From the NCBI RefSeq assembly GCF_020873915.1, contig NZ_JAHWGP010000007.1:62001-126000 (forward strand): a stretch of DNA of 64,000 nt, in the 5' to 3' direction. The notes under the pieces were generated by a model that saw only the letters and a program-made list of their open reading frames with translations, did no database searches and was not told where the DNA came from. Shown here in pieces: positions 21,036 through 30,307 of the stretch. The stretch comes from Streptomyces sp. DH5 (GTDB taxonomy: Bacteria; Actinomycetota; Actinomycetes; Streptomycetales; Streptomycetaceae). A program made the position numbers and the translations under genes. Within the stretch, counting starts at the first letter, position 1. The number at the start of each line of letters is the position of its first letter.

Positions 21036-22898
21036 ATGTCTGGTATCGCCGGATGGGTCGATCACCGTCGCGATCTGAGGCGCGAGCGGGCCACCGTCCG
21101 CGCGATGACCGCGACGATGGCCTGCCGCGGCCCCGACGGAGAGGCACTGTGGGCCTGCGAGCAGGCGGTGCTCGGCCACCGCCGGCAGCTCACCGTGGCC
21201 CCGGGGGCCGTGCCCGAGCCGGTCGCCTTCGTCTCCGACGGCAGGACCGTGGCGGTCGCCGCGCTGGACGGGGAGATCTACAACGCGGCCGGCCTGCGCC
21301 GGGAGCTGGAGTCGGCCGGGCACCGCTTCAGGGGCGACGGTCACGCCGAGGTCGTGCTCGCCGCCTATCTGCGTTGGGGCGCGGAGTGCGTGCGACGGCT
21401 GGTGGGCGTCTTCGGCATCGCCGTATGGGATCACCGGAACCAGGAGCTGCTGCTGGCCCGGGACCGGCTCGGCAACAAGCCGATGTTCTACCACCCCACC
21501 GAGCACGGCGTGATCTTCGGCTCGGAGCGCAAGGCGATCCTGGCCCATCCGCTGGTCGAGCCGGTGGTCGATCTGGACGGCCTGAGGGAGATCCTTTCCT
21601 ACGCCGGCACCCCCGGGCACGGTGTCTTCCGCGGTATGCACCAGGTCCGCCCCGGCCATCTGGTGCGGGTCACCCGCGCGGGACTGCGCGAGGAGACGTA
21701 CTGGGCGCTCGAGGCCCGGGAGCACACCGACGACCTGGACACCACCGTGCGTACCGTGCGGCAGCTGCTGGAGCAGGCGGTGGCCGAGCAGCTGGACGCC
21801 GATGTGCCGCTGTGCATGATGCTCTCGGGCGGGCTGGACTCCAGCGGGGTGACCGCGCTCGCCGCCGAGGTCCTGCGCGGGCGCGGCGCCGCGCCGCTGC
21901 GGACGTTCACCGCGTCCTTCCGGCAGGAGAAGGAGTTCCAGGCCGACGAGGTGTGGTCGACGCCCGACGCGCCCTTCGCGCGGGAGCTGGTCGACAAGGT
22001 CGGCGCCGAGCACACCGACGTGGTGCTCGGCACGGAGGACCTGCTGGATCCCGTGGTGAAGGCCAACACTCTGCGGGCCAAGGACGTGCCGAGCCCGCTG
22101 GGCAACATGAACACCTCGCTGTACGTGCTGTTCAGGGCCATCAAGGAGCACGCCGACGTGGCGGTCCTCGGCGACGCCGCCGACGGCGTCTTCGGCGGCA
22201 CGATGTGGATGTCGATGCCGCCGCTGCTCCAGGCGCGGACGTTCCCGTGGACGGCGATGGCCCAGTGGAGCGGCGGACGGCACGGCATGGGCACCGACCT
22301 GCTGGACGCGGGCCTGCTGGCCACGCTGGACGTGCCCGGCTACTGCTCCGACCGCTACACGGAGGCGATGGGCCGCGTCCCGCACGTGTCCGGGGCCTCC
22401 GAGGAGGAGCGCCGGATGCGGGAGATCTGGTACCTCAACGTCACCAGCTGGCTGGAGACCCTGCTGCCGCACAGCGAGTCGGTGGCACAGTCGCTGGGCC
22501 TGGCTCTGCGCCTGCCCTACTGCGACCACCGGCTGGTCGAGTACGTGTTCAACGCGCCGTGGTCGATGAAAGGCTTCGACGGCCGGGAGAAGAGCCTGCT
22601 GCGCGCGGCGCTCACCGACGTCCTGCCCGAGTCGATCCTCCAGCGGCGCAAGTCGCCTTACCCGGTCACACAGGACGTCGCCTACGCGCGTGCCCTCTGC
22701 GACGGGCTGCGCCGCCTGGCCTCCGACCAAAACGCGCCGGCCGCCGGGCTGATCGACACCGAGGCGGCCAAGTCGTTCACCGAAGACCCCGAGGCACTGG
22801 TCACCGGACCGCGCGCCTGGGTGGCCCGCACCCACGTCGAGATGCTCTTCCAGCTCAACGACTGGCTGGACCGCTACCGGGTCCGCCTGGCCCTGTGA
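21036..22898 (+). CDS. Asparagine synthetase-like amide ligase 1 (Cys2 to Ser)
   Basis: 620 aa, class B asparagine synthetase architecture: an N-terminal Ntn glutaminase-like domain (1-210) and an ATP-dependent amidotransferase domain whose PPi loop SGGLDSS begins at residue 264. In type II PKS clusters such enzymes make lactams or attach amino acids (lysolipin, xantholipin, fredericamycin, pradimicin). The start MSGIAGW has Ser where glutamine-hydrolysing enzymes have the catalytic Cys (MCGI). The Gln-binding loop is partly kept (LDGEIYN, 77-83). It may therefore use a free amine rather than glutamine nitrogen. The ATG at 21036 follows GAGGAG. It is related to but clearly distinct from the ligase at 57734. 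Confidence 0.9.
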   Translation: MSGIAGWVDHRRDLRRERATVRAMTATMACRGPDGEALWACEQAVLGHRRQLTVAPGAVPEPVAFVSDGRTVAVAALDGEIYNAAGLRRELESAGHRFRGDGHAEVVLAAYLRWGAECVRRLVGVFGIAVWDHRNQELLLARDRLGNKPMFYHPTEHGVIFGSERKAILAHPLVEPVVDLDGLREILSYAGTPGHGVFRGMHQVRPGHLVRVTRAGLREETYWALEAREHTDDLDTTVRTVRQLLEQAVAEQLDADVPLCMMLSGGLDSSGVTALAAEVLRGRGAAPLRTFTASFRQEKEFQADEVWSTPDAPFARELVDKVGAEHTDVVLGTEDLLDPVVKANTLRAKDVPSPLGNMNTSLYVLFRAIKEHADVAVLGDAADGVFGGTMWMSMPPLLQARTFPWTAMAQWSGGRHGMGTDLLDAGLLATLDVPGYCSDRYTEAMGRVPHVSGASEEERRMREIWYLNVTSWLETLLPHSESVAQSLGLALRLPYCDHRLVEYVFNAPWSMKGFDGREKSLLRAALTDVLPESILQRRKSPYPVTQDVAYARALCDGLRRLASDQNAPAAGLIDTEAAKSFTEDPEALVTGPRAWVARTHVEMLFQLNDWLDRYRVRLAL

Positions 22899-22951
22899 GT
22901 CCTCGGCCGAGCTCCCCCGTTTTCCGTCCTCCCACTTCCCAGGAGTCCCGC

Positions 22952-23983
22952 ATGCCCGACACCCACGTCCCCAGCGCCTCCGACGCCACGGACACCCCCG
23001 ACGCCGCCGCCCTGCTGGAGCTCGGGCAGAGTTACTGGGCGTCCAAGACCCTGCTCAGCGCCGTCGAGATCGGGCTGTTCAGCCTGCTCGCCAAGGAGCC
23101 GGCGACGGAGCCGGAGATCCGTGAGCGGCTCTCGCTGCACCCTCGCGCCACCCGCGACTTCCTGGACGCGCTGGTCGGCCTCGGCGCGCTGAACCGCGAG
23201 GGCGAGGTCTACCGCAACAGCGCCGCCGCCGACCTCTACCTCGACCAGGCCAAACTGCCCTACCGGGGCGGCTTCCTGAAGATGCTGAACTGGCAGTTCG
23301 ACCTGTGGGCGCAGCTGACCGAGCTGCTGCACACCGGCGCGCCCCAGACCAAGGGCCCCACGCACTTCGACGACTTCTACTCCAAGCCGGAGGCGGTCCG
23401 CGGCTTCATGATCGCCATGGACGGCGCCAACGCGCTGGTCGGACCCGCGCTGGCCAAGGAGTTCGACTGGAGCAACCGCAGCTCGTTCATCGACATCGGC
23501 GGCGCCCGGGGCAACCTCGCCGCCGCGATCGTCAAGGAGCACCCGCACCTGCGGGGCGGCAGCTTCGACCTGCCGCCGGTGGAGCCCTTCTTCGACGAGC
23601 ACGTGGCCCGGCTCGGCCTCGCCGACCGGCTCGACTTCCACCCCGGCGACTTCTTCACCGGTCCGATGCCCTCCGCCGACGTGCTGATCTTTGGTCATGT
23701 CCTGCACGACTGGAACGACGAGCAGCGGCTGATGCTGCTGCGCAAGGCCTACGACGCGCTGCCCGCGGGCGGTGCGGTGCTGATCTACGACGCCCTCATA
23801 GACGACGAGCGGCGCGACCCGAAGAACCTGCTGCTCAGCCTCAACATGCAGCTGGTCACCGCGGGCGGCTCCGAGTACACCGGCGCCGACTGCCGCGGCT
23901 GGCTCGCCGAGGCGGGCTTCGAGCGCACCGAGACCCTGCCGCTGACGGAGGCCGACTCCCTGATCGTCGGCCACAAGAGCTAG
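22952..23983 (+). CDS. SAM-dependent O-methyltransferase
   Basis: 343 aa, polyketide O-methyltransferase family. An N-terminal winged helix (LLSAVEIGLFSLLAKEPATEPEIRERL) is followed by an intact SAM site FIDIGGARGNLAAAIV. GDFFTGPMPSADVLIFGHVLHDWNDEQ supplies the GDFF and LHDW motifs, with LIYDALIDDERRDP after them. It should methylate a phenol or carboxyl of the polyketide. AGGAG precedes the ATG at 22952, 53 bases after the amide ligase. In contrast to the relative at 12227, all motifs are present. Confidence 0.93.
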   Translation: MPDTHVPSASDATDTPDAAALLELGQSYWASKTLLSAVEIGLFSLLAKEPATEPEIRERLSLHPRATRDFLDALVGLGALNREGEVYRNSAAADLYLDQAKLPYRGGFLKMLNWQFDLWAQLTELLHTGAPQTKGPTHFDDFYSKPEAVRGFMIAMDGANALVGPALAKEFDWSNRSSFIDIGGARGNLAAAIVKEHPHLRGGSFDLPPVEPFFDEHVARLGLADRLDFHPGDFFTGPMPSADVLIFGHVLHDWNDEQRLMLLRKAYDALPAGGAVLIYDALIDDERRDPKNLLLSLNMQLVTAGGSEYTGADCRGWLAEAGFERTETLPLTEADSLIVGHKS

Positions 23984-24034
23984 CCGTACGACCCGCCCGC
24001 GACACACGTCCCGCCCCGTAAGGAGACCCGTACC

Positions 24035-24949
24035 GTGACCTCTCTCCCCTCAAGCCCCGACACCGGCCCGTCCAGGCGGCGGATGCTGCTGGGCGCCGGC
24101 GTGACCGCGGGCGCCCTGCTGGGTGTCCTGCCCGGCGTGTCCCGGGCGGCCGCCGCCCCGGCCACACGGTCCGGCAAGGCCCCCGTCCACGACGTCGTCG
24201 TCGCCGCGGGCTCGGTCACCGCGCCGGCCAAGGTGCCCGCCGGACCCGTGTCGTTCCGGGTCAGCACGCCCACGCAGGGCGGGATGGGACTGCCCCTCGT
24301 GAAGCTGAAGGTGCCGATCGACAAGTACCTCGACGACCTGACCGCGATGACGAACGCGGCCACTCCCGCCGAGGCCGCCGCGGCGGCCACCGTGGTCGAG
24401 AGCGAGTCGGTGAACCTCGGCGGCGCCGCGGTCCAACCCGGCACGGACGCGGTGTTCACCCAGATCCTGTGGCCGGGCACGTACTACCTCATCGCCTACG
24501 ACTTCGACAGCAGCGATCGCCCGGTCGCGCACAGGCTGACCGTCGAGGGCGTGGGCAGCGGGGAGCCGCCCCGGCCCGTCGACGTGATCCGGCACACCCG
24601 GGCCGGGTTCTGGGTGTCCGGCGGCGGGCGGCTGCACGCCGCCGGCACGCACCTGATCGTCAACGACTCCGGGCTGCTCAACGAGGCCGTGCTGCTGCCC
24701 GTCCGGCCGGGCACGACCGCCGCCGAGGTGGACGCGTTCTTCGCCGCGCTGCGCGACGGCACCAATCCGCCGTCGTACCCGATCACCGGCGGCGCGGCCG
24801 GCTCCCCGCCGCTGTCCCCGGGCCGCTCGGCACGGGTGGGGCTGACGCTGCCGCCCGGCGGCTACGTGCTGAGCTCGTGGATCACCAGCAGCACCACCGG
24901 TCGGCCGCGGGCGTTCGACGGCTTCTACAAGCTGGTGACGCTGGCGTGA
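24035..24949 (+). CDS. Tat-exported protein of unknown function
   Basis: 304 aa. The N-terminus SRRRMLLGAGVTAGALLG is a twin-arginine signal, with an Ala-rich cleavage region about residue 40. The exported part has beta-rich segments (VHDVVVAAGSV, PAGPVSFRVST, ILWPGTYYLIAYD, VGLTLPPGGYVLSSW), suggesting two immunoglobulin- or cupredoxin-like sandwiches, but I see no metal-ligand set. I do not recognise the family. The GTG at 24035 follows AAGGAG. It overlaps the reductase gene by four bases. Binding a secreted product or cofactor is possible but unsupported. Confidence 0.75.
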   Translation: MTSLPSSPDTGPSRRRMLLGAGVTAGALLGVLPGVSRAAAAPATRSGKAPVHDVVVAAGSVTAPAKVPAGPVSFRVSTPTQGGMGLPLVKLKVPIDKYLDDLTAMTNAATPAEAAAAATVVESESVNLGGAAVQPGTDAVFTQILWPGTYYLIAYDFDSSDRPVAHRLTVEGVGSGEPPRPVDVIRHTRAGFWVSGGGRLHAAGTHLIVNDSGLLNEAVLLPVRPGTTAAEVDAFFAALRDGTNPPSYPITGGAAGSPPLSPGRSARVGLTLPPGGYVLSSWITSSTTGRPRAFDGFYKLVTLA

Positions 24950-25437
24950 GCGGGGCCGCCGACGCCGTCGACGACTGGAAGCCGCCGCCGGTCGCGATCG
25001 CCCGGGCGGCCAACCGGATCGTGCGGCCGCTGCTCATGTCCCCGCTGCATGTGCTCGTCAGCCGGCGGCTGATGCTGCTGGAGTACACCGGCCGCCGCAC
25101 CGGCACCCGCTACCGCATCCCGGTGGCCTACCGGCTGTGGGGCGAGGACGGCGAGGAGGTCCTCGCGACCAGCGTGGGCACCGCCTGGCCGACGAACCTG
25201 CGCGGCGGCCGGCCGGTGCGACTGCGCCTGCGAGGCCGCTGGCTCACGGCCGAGCCCCGGGTCGTGGAAGACCCGGCCGAGGTCGCCGACCTGCTCGGCG
25301 ACCTCGCCGCCCGGCAGGGCCCGCGGGCTGTCGCCGCCCTCCGGGTCGGGCTGCCCGGCGACCGGCAGCCGACCCGCGACGAGCTGCTGCTGGCCGGCTC
25401 CCGGGTGCGGATCGGACGGTTCCGGTTCACCGGCTGA
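24946..25437 (+). CDS. Deazaflavin (F420)-dependent nitroreductase-family enzyme
   Basis: 163 aa, Ddn-type split-barrel. LMLLEYTGRRTGTRYRIPVAY is the family signature around the F420-binding strand, and TAWPTNLRGGRPVRLRLRGRW follows. Members reduce quinones, enones or nitro groups with F420H2. In an aromatic polyketide cluster a quinone or ring-reduction step is plausible. The GTG overlaps the preceding stop (GTGA), so the exported protein and reductase are coupled. Confidence 0.85.
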   Translation: MSGAADAVDDWKPPPVAIARAANRIVRPLLMSPLHVLVSRRLMLLEYTGRRTGTRYRIPVAYRLWGEDGEEVLATSVGTAWPTNLRGGRPVRLRLRGRWLTAEPRVVEDPAEVADLLGDLAARQGPRAVAALRVGLPGDRQPTRDELLLAGSRVRIGRFRFTG

Positions 25438-25441
25438 CGGC

Positions 25442-25470
25442 TTCAGGCCGCCTTCACACGGATTCGAGCC
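25442..25470 (+). promoter_or_regulatory. SARP-type heptamer repeats (type II PKS operon promoter)
   Basis: TTCAGGC, N4, TTCACAC, N4, TCGAGCC at 25442, 25453 and 25464: exact 11-bp period. A weak -10-like GACGAT starts eight bases after the last heptamer (25479-25484), the spacing typical of SARP promoters. The cyclase start follows at 25512. Confidence 0.6.
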
Positions 25471-25511
25471 CTCACCAGGACGATCGACCCACAGGAAACG
25501 AGGAGGCATCA

Positions 25512-25838
25512 ATGGCGCACAGGACGCTCGTCGTCGCGAAGATGAACCCCGGGGACACCGACGAGGTGGCCAAGATCTGGGCGGAGTCGGACGCGACCGA
25601 ACTGCCGTACATGGTCGGCGTCTCGCGCCGCACCCTGTTCCGTTTCCACGGCCTGTACTTCCAGCTGGTCGAGGCCGAGCAGGACATCACCGAAAGCCTC
25701 TACCGGGCGCGCAGCCACCCCCTCTACCAGGACATCCACACCAAGCTCGCCCGGTTCATGACGCCGTACGACCCCGACTGGCGCGAACCCAAGGACGCCA
25801 TGGCCGAGGCCTTCTACACCTGGACGCCCAGCCGGTGA
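25512..25838 (+). CDS. TcmI-family polyketide cyclase
   Basis: 108 aa, a dimeric ferredoxin-like cyclase of the TcmI/WhiE-VII type that closes later rings of long aromatic polyketides. Typical text is MVGVSRRTLFRFHGLYFQLVEAE and HPLYQDIHTKLARFMTPYDP. AGGAGG precedes the ATG at 25512. It is the first gene of the type II PKS operon and overlaps or abuts the cupin gene. The order TcmI-like, cupin, KS, CLF, ACP, aromatase follows the tetracenomycin order tcmI-J-K-L-M-N. Confidence 0.93.
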   Translation: MAHRTLVVAKMNPGDTDEVAKIWAESDATELPYMVGVSRRTLFRFHGLYFQLVEAEQDITESLYRARSHPLYQDIHTKLARFMTPYDPDWREPKDAMAEAFYTWTPSR

Positions 25839-25879
25839 ACGCCACCGGTGCCGGCGTCCCCGGCGACGAGGAGAAGAAC

Positions 25880-26314
25880 GTGACTCCCCCACCTGTGGTG
25901 CGCAAGGTCAGTCGCGCCGCGGTCGAACCGAACCGGAAGCGCGGCGGTGACGTCCGCATCCTGCTCAGTCCGCGCACCGTGCACTCGACGTCGGGTTTCG
26001 GCGGTTCGCTCACGCTGGAGCCCGGGGAGTACGTGTGCGAGCACCTGCACCCGTACTCCGAGGAGTTCGTGTACGTCATCGCGGGCCGGCTGCGGATCCG
26101 GATCGGCGAGGAGCTGATCGACCTGACGGCGGACGACTCGGTCATGGTGCCGATGAACGTGCGTCACCGCATGGTCAATGCGGGCACCGAGCCGGCCCGG
26201 GTGATCTTCCACCTGGCTCCGCTTGCGCCCCGGCCCGAACTGGGCCACATCGACACGGAGTTCCTGCCCGGCCGTGCCGACGAGCCGGCCCCGCCCGTCG
26301 GCGGCGCGCGGTGA
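25880..26314 (+). CDS. Cupin-family polyketide cyclase (TcmJ-like)
   Basis: 144 aa, single cupin barrel. [21 protein letters not shown] (His-His-Glu type metal set) and [13 protein letters not shown] supply the two cupin motifs, and LGHIDTEF ends the domain as in TcmJ/RemF-like cyclases. It assists cyclisation or assembly of the minimal PKS. The GTG at 25880 is preferred because GAGGAG ends six bases before it; an in-frame GTG at 25835 overlapping the TcmI stop is the alternative and would add 15 residues. Its TGA overlaps the KS GTG. Confidence 0.88.
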   Translation: MTPPPVVRKVSRAAVEPNRKRGGDVRILLSPRTVHSTSGFGGSLTLEPGEYVCEHLHPYSEEFVYVIAGRLRIRIGEELIDLTADDSVMVPMNVRHRMVNAGTEPARVIFHLAPLAPRPELGHIDTEFLPGRADEPAPPVGGAR

Positions 26315-27582
26315 ACGCCCCACGCGTGGCCGTCACCGGCATCGGTGTGATGGCGCCCGGCGGGGTCGGCCGGGACGCCTTCTGGTCGATGCTCACGGCG
26401 GGGCGCACCGCCACCCGGCGCATCACCTTCTTCGACCCGGCCGACTTCCGCTGCCAGGTGGCCGCCGAGGTCGACTTCGACCCGGCCGCGCACGGGCTGG
26501 GCCCGCAGGAGATCCGTCGGATGGACCGCGCCGCCCAGCTGGCCGTCGTCGCCACCCGTGAGGCGCTGCTGGATTCGGGCCTCGCTCCCGACTCCCTGGA
26601 GCCGACCCGCACGGCGGTCACCGTGGGCAACGCGGTGGGCTGCACGATGGGCCTGGAACAGGAGTACCGGGTGGTCAGCGACGGCGGCCGCAAGTGGCTC
26701 GTCGACCACGAGTACGCGGTGCCGCATCTCTACGACTACTTCGCGCCCAGTTCGCTGGCCCGTGAGGTGGCGTGGGCGTGCGGGGCCGAGGGCCCCGCCT
26801 CGGTGGTCTCGTCCGGGTGCACCTCGGGCATCGACGCGCTCGGCTACGCGTCGGCACTGCTGCGCGACGGCAGCGCCGACGTGGTGATCGCGGGCTCGAC
26901 CGACGCACCGATCTCCCCCATCACGCTGGCCTGCTTCGACGCCATCAAGGCCACCTCGACCTACAACGACAGCCCGGAGGCGGCCTGCCGTCCCTTCGAC
27001 GCGGACCGGCGCGGGCTGGTCCTCGGGGAGGGCGCCGCCTTCTTCGTCCTGGAGTCGCTGGACGCGGCCCGCGCCCGCGGCGCGCACGTCTACTGCGAGA
27101 TCGCGGGCTACGGCGGGCGCGCCAACGGCTACCACATGACGGGGCTCAAGCCGGACGGCCGGGAGATGGCGGAGGCGATCCGGGTGGCCCTCGGCGAGGC
27201 CCGGATCGCCCCGGACGCCGTCGACTACGTCAACGCCCACGGCTCGGGCACCCGGCAGAACGACCGGCACGAGACGGCGGCGGTCAAGGAGACCCTGGGC
27301 GCGCACGCCTACCGGGTGCCGATGAGCTCCATCAAGTCGATGGTGGGGCACTCCCTGGGCGCGATCGGCTCCATCGAGGTGGCCGCCTGCGCGCTGGCCA
27401 TCGAGCACGACGTGGTGCCGCCGACCGCCAACCTGAGCCGGCCCGACCCGGAGTGCGACCTGGACTACGTGCCGGTGACGGCGCGTGAGCACCGTACGGA
27501 CGTCGCGCTGTCCGTGGGCAGCGGGTTCGGCGGGTTCCAGAGCGCCATCGTGGTGGCCGACCCCGAGGCGGTGCCCGCATGA
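26311..27582 (+). CDS. Type II PKS ketosynthase alpha
   Basis: 423 aa. Condensing subunit of the minimal type II PKS. The active-site Cys170 lies in [16 protein letters not shown]; the His motifs are [13 protein letters not shown] and [15 protein letters not shown]. The GTG at 26311 overlaps the cupin stop, and the stop overlaps the CLF start (ATGA), so KS and CLF should be made in equal amounts. It works as a heterodimer with the next gene product, using malonyl units on the ACP. Confidence 0.97.
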   Translation: MNAPRVAVTGIGVMAPGGVGRDAFWSMLTAGRTATRRITFFDPADFRCQVAAEVDFDPAAHGLGPQEIRRMDRAAQLAVVATREALLDSGLAPDSLEPTRTAVTVGNAVGCTMGLEQEYRVVSDGGRKWLVDHEYAVPHLYDYFAPSSLAREVAWACGAEGPASVVSSGCTSGIDALGYASALLRDGSADVVIAGSTDAPISPITLACFDAIKATSTYNDSPEAACRPFDADRRGLVLGEGAAFFVLESLDAARARGAHVYCEIAGYGGRANGYHMTGLKPDGREMAEAIRVALGEARIAPDAVDYVNAHGSGTRQNDRHETAAVKETLGAHAYRVPMSSIKSMVGHSLGAIGSIEVAACALAIEHDVVPPTANLSRPDPECDLDYVPVTAREHRTDVALSVGSGFGGFQSAIVVADPEAVPA

Positions 27583-28793
27583 CGGCCGTGGTGACGGGGC
27601 TGGGCGTGATGGCCCCCAACGGGGCGGACACCGAGGCGTACTGGGCGGCGACGCTGGACTGCAAGAGCGGCATCGACCGGATCGAGCGGTTCGACCCCTC
27701 GCCGTACCCGGTGACGCTGGCCGGCGAGGTCAGCGGCTTCGATCCGGCGGAACATGTGCCGAGCCGGCTGCTGGTGGAGACCTCCACCATGAGCCATCTG
27801 GCGCTGGCGGCCGGGCAGATGGCGATCGCGGACGCCGGGATCGTGCCGGCCGAACTGCCCGAGTACGAGATGGGCGTGGTCACTGCGAACGCCACCGGCG
27901 GTGTGGAGTTCGGCCAGCGGGAACTGCAGAACCTGTGGCGCGGCTCGCCCTCGGACGTGGGCGCCTACATGTCGATCGCCTGGTTCTTCGCGGCGACCAC
28001 CGGACAGCTGTCGATCCGGCACAAGCTGCGCGGGCAGTGCGGTGTCGTGGTCAGCGAGCAGGCCGGCGGGCTGGACGCCCTCGGGCAGGGGCGCCGGCTG
28101 CTGCGGAACGGGCACCGGATGGTGATGGCCGGCGGTACCGAGTCGGCGATGTCGCCCGCGGGCCTGGTCGCCCAGCTGCCCGGGCATCTGAGCAGGCGCG
28201 ACGACCCGGCCCGGGCCTATCTGCCCTTCGACGCCGACGCCTGCGGCTACGTGCCGGGCGAGGGCGGCGCCATCCTGATCGTGGAGGACGCGCGGCGGGC
28301 CGCCGAGCGCGGGGCCGCGCACCGCTACGGCGAGATCGCCGGGTACGCCGCAACCTTCGACCCGGCTCCCGGACGCGGACGGCCGCCGACCCTGCGCGTG
28401 GCCATGGAACGGGCCCTGGCGGACGCCGGGGTGGCCCCCTCCGAGGTGGACGTGGTCTTCGCGGACGCCTACGGGGTTCCGCACCTGGACCGCGCGGAGG
28501 CGGAGGCCGTCTCGGCGGTCTTCGGCCCGGGCGGGGTGCCGGTGACCGCGCCCAAGTCGATGACCGGACGCCTGTACGCCGGCGCCGGAGCCCTGGACAC
28601 GGTCGCGGCCCTGCTGTCGATCCGCGACGGTGTCATCCCCCCCACCGCGAACGTCACCGAGCCCGCCCCGGGCTGTGACATCGACCTGGTGGTCGAACAG
28701 CCCCGGCACGCACCCGTCCGCACGGTGCTGGTGCTGGCCAGGGGGCACGGCGGCTTCAACTCCGCCCTCGTGGTCCGGGCCGTACGGGACTGA
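27579..28793 (+). CDS. Type II PKS chain-length factor (KS beta)
   Basis: 404 aa. Partner of KS alpha, with Gln161 in [12 protein letters not shown] at the position of the missing Cys, the CLF hallmark. The cavity-lining stretch [14 protein letters not shown] has small residues (Val, Gly, Leu) where the actinorhodin octaketide CLF has Phe109, Thr112 and Phe116. That points to a roomier tunnel and a chain of decaketide length or more; the alignment was made by eye. It is coupled to KS alpha by ATGA. Confidence 0.96.
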   Translation: MTAVVTGLGVMAPNGADTEAYWAATLDCKSGIDRIERFDPSPYPVTLAGEVSGFDPAEHVPSRLLVETSTMSHLALAAGQMAIADAGIVPAELPEYEMGVVTANATGGVEFGQRELQNLWRGSPSDVGAYMSIAWFFAATTGQLSIRHKLRGQCGVVVSEQAGGLDALGQGRRLLRNGHRMVMAGGTESAMSPAGLVAQLPGHLSRRDDPARAYLPFDADACGYVPGEGGAILIVEDARRAAERGAAHRYGEIAGYAATFDPAPGRGRPPTLRVAMERALADAGVAPSEVDVVFADAYGVPHLDRAEAEAVSAVFGPGGVPVTAPKSMTGRLYAGAGALDTVAALLSIRDGVIPPTANVTEPAPGCDIDLVVEQPRHAPVRTVLVLARGHGGFNSALVVRAVRD

Positions 28794-28825
28794 ACCCGGG
28801 CCACCCGACGACTTACGGAGGAACC

Positions 28826-29089
28826 ATGCAGGACTTCACCCTGGACGATCTGCGGCGCGTGATGCGCGCGTCCGTGGGGGTCGACGACTCTGTGGACCTG
28901 GAGTCGGACATCTCCGCCACCGCCTTCACCGACCTGGGCTACGATTCGCTGGCCCTGCTGGAGATCGTCGCCAAGATCGAGAAGGAGTACGGCACGTCCG
29001 TACCGGAGGAGGCGGTGCAGGACCTGACCACGCCGGGGATGCTGGCCGAGTACGTCCGTGGCCGGCTGTCCGGGGCGGTGGCCCCGTGA
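28826..29089 (+). CDS. Type II PKS acyl carrier protein
   Basis: 87 aa, acidic. The phosphopantetheine Ser41 is in DLGYDSLALLE. GGAGG precedes the ATG at 28826. Its TGA overlaps the GTG of the aromatase gene. It carries the growing poly-beta-keto chain between KS/CLF, the ketoreductase and the cyclases. Confidence 0.97.
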   Translation: MQDFTLDDLRRVMRASVGVDDSVDLESDISATAFTDLGYDSLALLEIVAKIEKEYGTSVPEEAVQDLTTPGMLAEYVRGRLSGAVAP

Positions 29090-29556
29090 CCGCCCGCACC
29101 GAATGCTCGGTGCGCATCGACGCGCCGATGGACCTCGTCTGGGACATGACCAACCACGTGGAGTCGTGGCCGCAGCTGTTCACCGAGTACGCCCGGGTCG
29201 ACGTACTGGAGCGCCAGGGCGACACCGTGCGCTTCCGGCTGACGATGCATCCGGACGAGAACGGCGAGGTCAACAGCTGGGTCTCGCTGCGCACCGCCGA
29301 CGCGGCGACCCGCACGGTGCGGGCGCACCGGGTGGAGACCGGCCCGTTCGCGTTCATGCGCCTGTTCTGGGACTACCGCGAGGCCGACGGCGGTGTGGAG
29401 ATGCGCTGGGTCCAGGAGTTCCACGTCAAGGACGAGATGCCCTTCGACGACGCGGCGATGGCCGCGCATCTGGAGAAGAACAGCGCCGTGCAGATGGCGC
29501 ACATCAAGGAACGTGTCGAGGCGGCCGCCGCCGCGCGGACCGGGGAGAGGTCATGA
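29086..29556 (+). CDS. Single-domain aromatase/cyclase (TcmN/WhiE-VI type)
   Basis: 156 aa, SRPBCC (START-like) fold. CSVRIDAPMDLVWDMTNHVESWPQLF at the N-terminus and MRWVQEFHVKDEMPFDDAAM in the second half are typical of first-ring aromatases of long-chain, pentangular-type systems. The GTG at 29086 overlaps the ACP stop, and the end overlaps the ketoreductase ATG. Confidence 0.94.
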   Translation: MTARTECSVRIDAPMDLVWDMTNHVESWPQLFTEYARVDVLERQGDTVRFRLTMHPDENGEVNSWVSLRTADAATRTVRAHRVETGPFAFMRLFWDYREADGGVEMRWVQEFHVKDEMPFDDAAMAAHLEKNSAVQMAHIKERVEAAAAARTGERS

Positions 29557-30305
29557 CGAGCACCCAGTTGACGGACCGGAACGTGCTGGTGACGGGCGGT
29601 ACCCGGGGCATCGGACGGGCGATCGCGCTCACCCTGGCCCGGGCCGGAGCCAACGTCCTGACCTGCCACCGGCAGGAGAACGGGGCGGCATCCTCGCTGG
29701 TGCGCGAGCTGAAGGAGATCCCGGGCGACCACCACGTCGTCCGCGCGGACGTCGGCGATCCGGCGCAGGTGCGGCGGCTGCTGGAGGTGGCGCGCGAGCG
29801 GTACGGCTCGCTGGACGCCGTGGTCAACAACGCCGGTGTCATCAGCCACATCCCCTTCGAGAAGCTCCCCGAGGACGAGTGGCACCGGGTCGTCGACACC
29901 CATCTCACCGCGGCCTACCTGGTCACACAGCACGCTCTGCCGCTGCTCGGCGAGGGCTCCTCGGTGGTCAACATCGGCTCCCGGGTGGCCACGGTCGGCC
30001 TCCCGCAGCGGGCGCACTACACGGCGGCCAAGGCCGGGCTGATCGGCCTGACCCGTTCGCTGTGCAAGGAGCTGGGCGGGCGCGGCATCCGCGTCAACAT
30101 GGTCGACCCCGGCGTCATCGAGACAGAGGCGGCGGCCGAGCTCCCGCCCGAGCAGTACGAGGCGCTGCAGGCCCGCTACCGGGCGCTGACCTCGCTGGGC
30201 CGGCTCGGCACTCCGGGCGAGGTCGCGGACGTGGTGCTGTTCCTGGTCGGCGACCTGTCCCGGTACGTGACCGGCACCGCCCTCGCGGTGGACGGGGGGA
30301 TCTGA
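29553..30305 (+). CDS. Ketoreductase (SDR family)
   Basis: 250 aa. The NADPH site is TGGTRGIGRAIA, NNAG is at VVNNAGV, and the catalytic Ser...YxxxK is IGSRVATVGLPQRAHYTAAKAG. In pentangular polyphenol clusters an extra SDR of this kind reduces a keto group away from C-9; reducing a carbonyl before or during ring closure is the expected role. The ATG at 29553 overlaps the aromatase stop. Confidence 0.94.
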   Translation: MTSTQLTDRNVLVTGGTRGIGRAIALTLARAGANVLTCHRQENGAASSLVRELKEIPGDHHVVRADVGDPAQVRRLLEVARERYGSLDAVVNNAGVISHIPFEKLPEDEWHRVVDTHLTAAYLVTQHALPLLGEGSSVVNIGSRVATVGLPQRAHYTAAKAGLIGLTRSLCKELGGRGIRVNMVDPGVIETEAAAELPPEQYEALQARYRALTSLGRLGTPGEVADVVLFLVGDLSRYVTGTALAVDGGI

Positions 30306-30307
30306 GC

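Noticed and set aside
20205-22835. Single 876-codon minus-strand gene ending in DUF1772
   Set aside because: Only the last 151 codons, from ATG 20660 with GAGGAG upstream, are protein-like. The upstream part is antisense of amide ligase 1.
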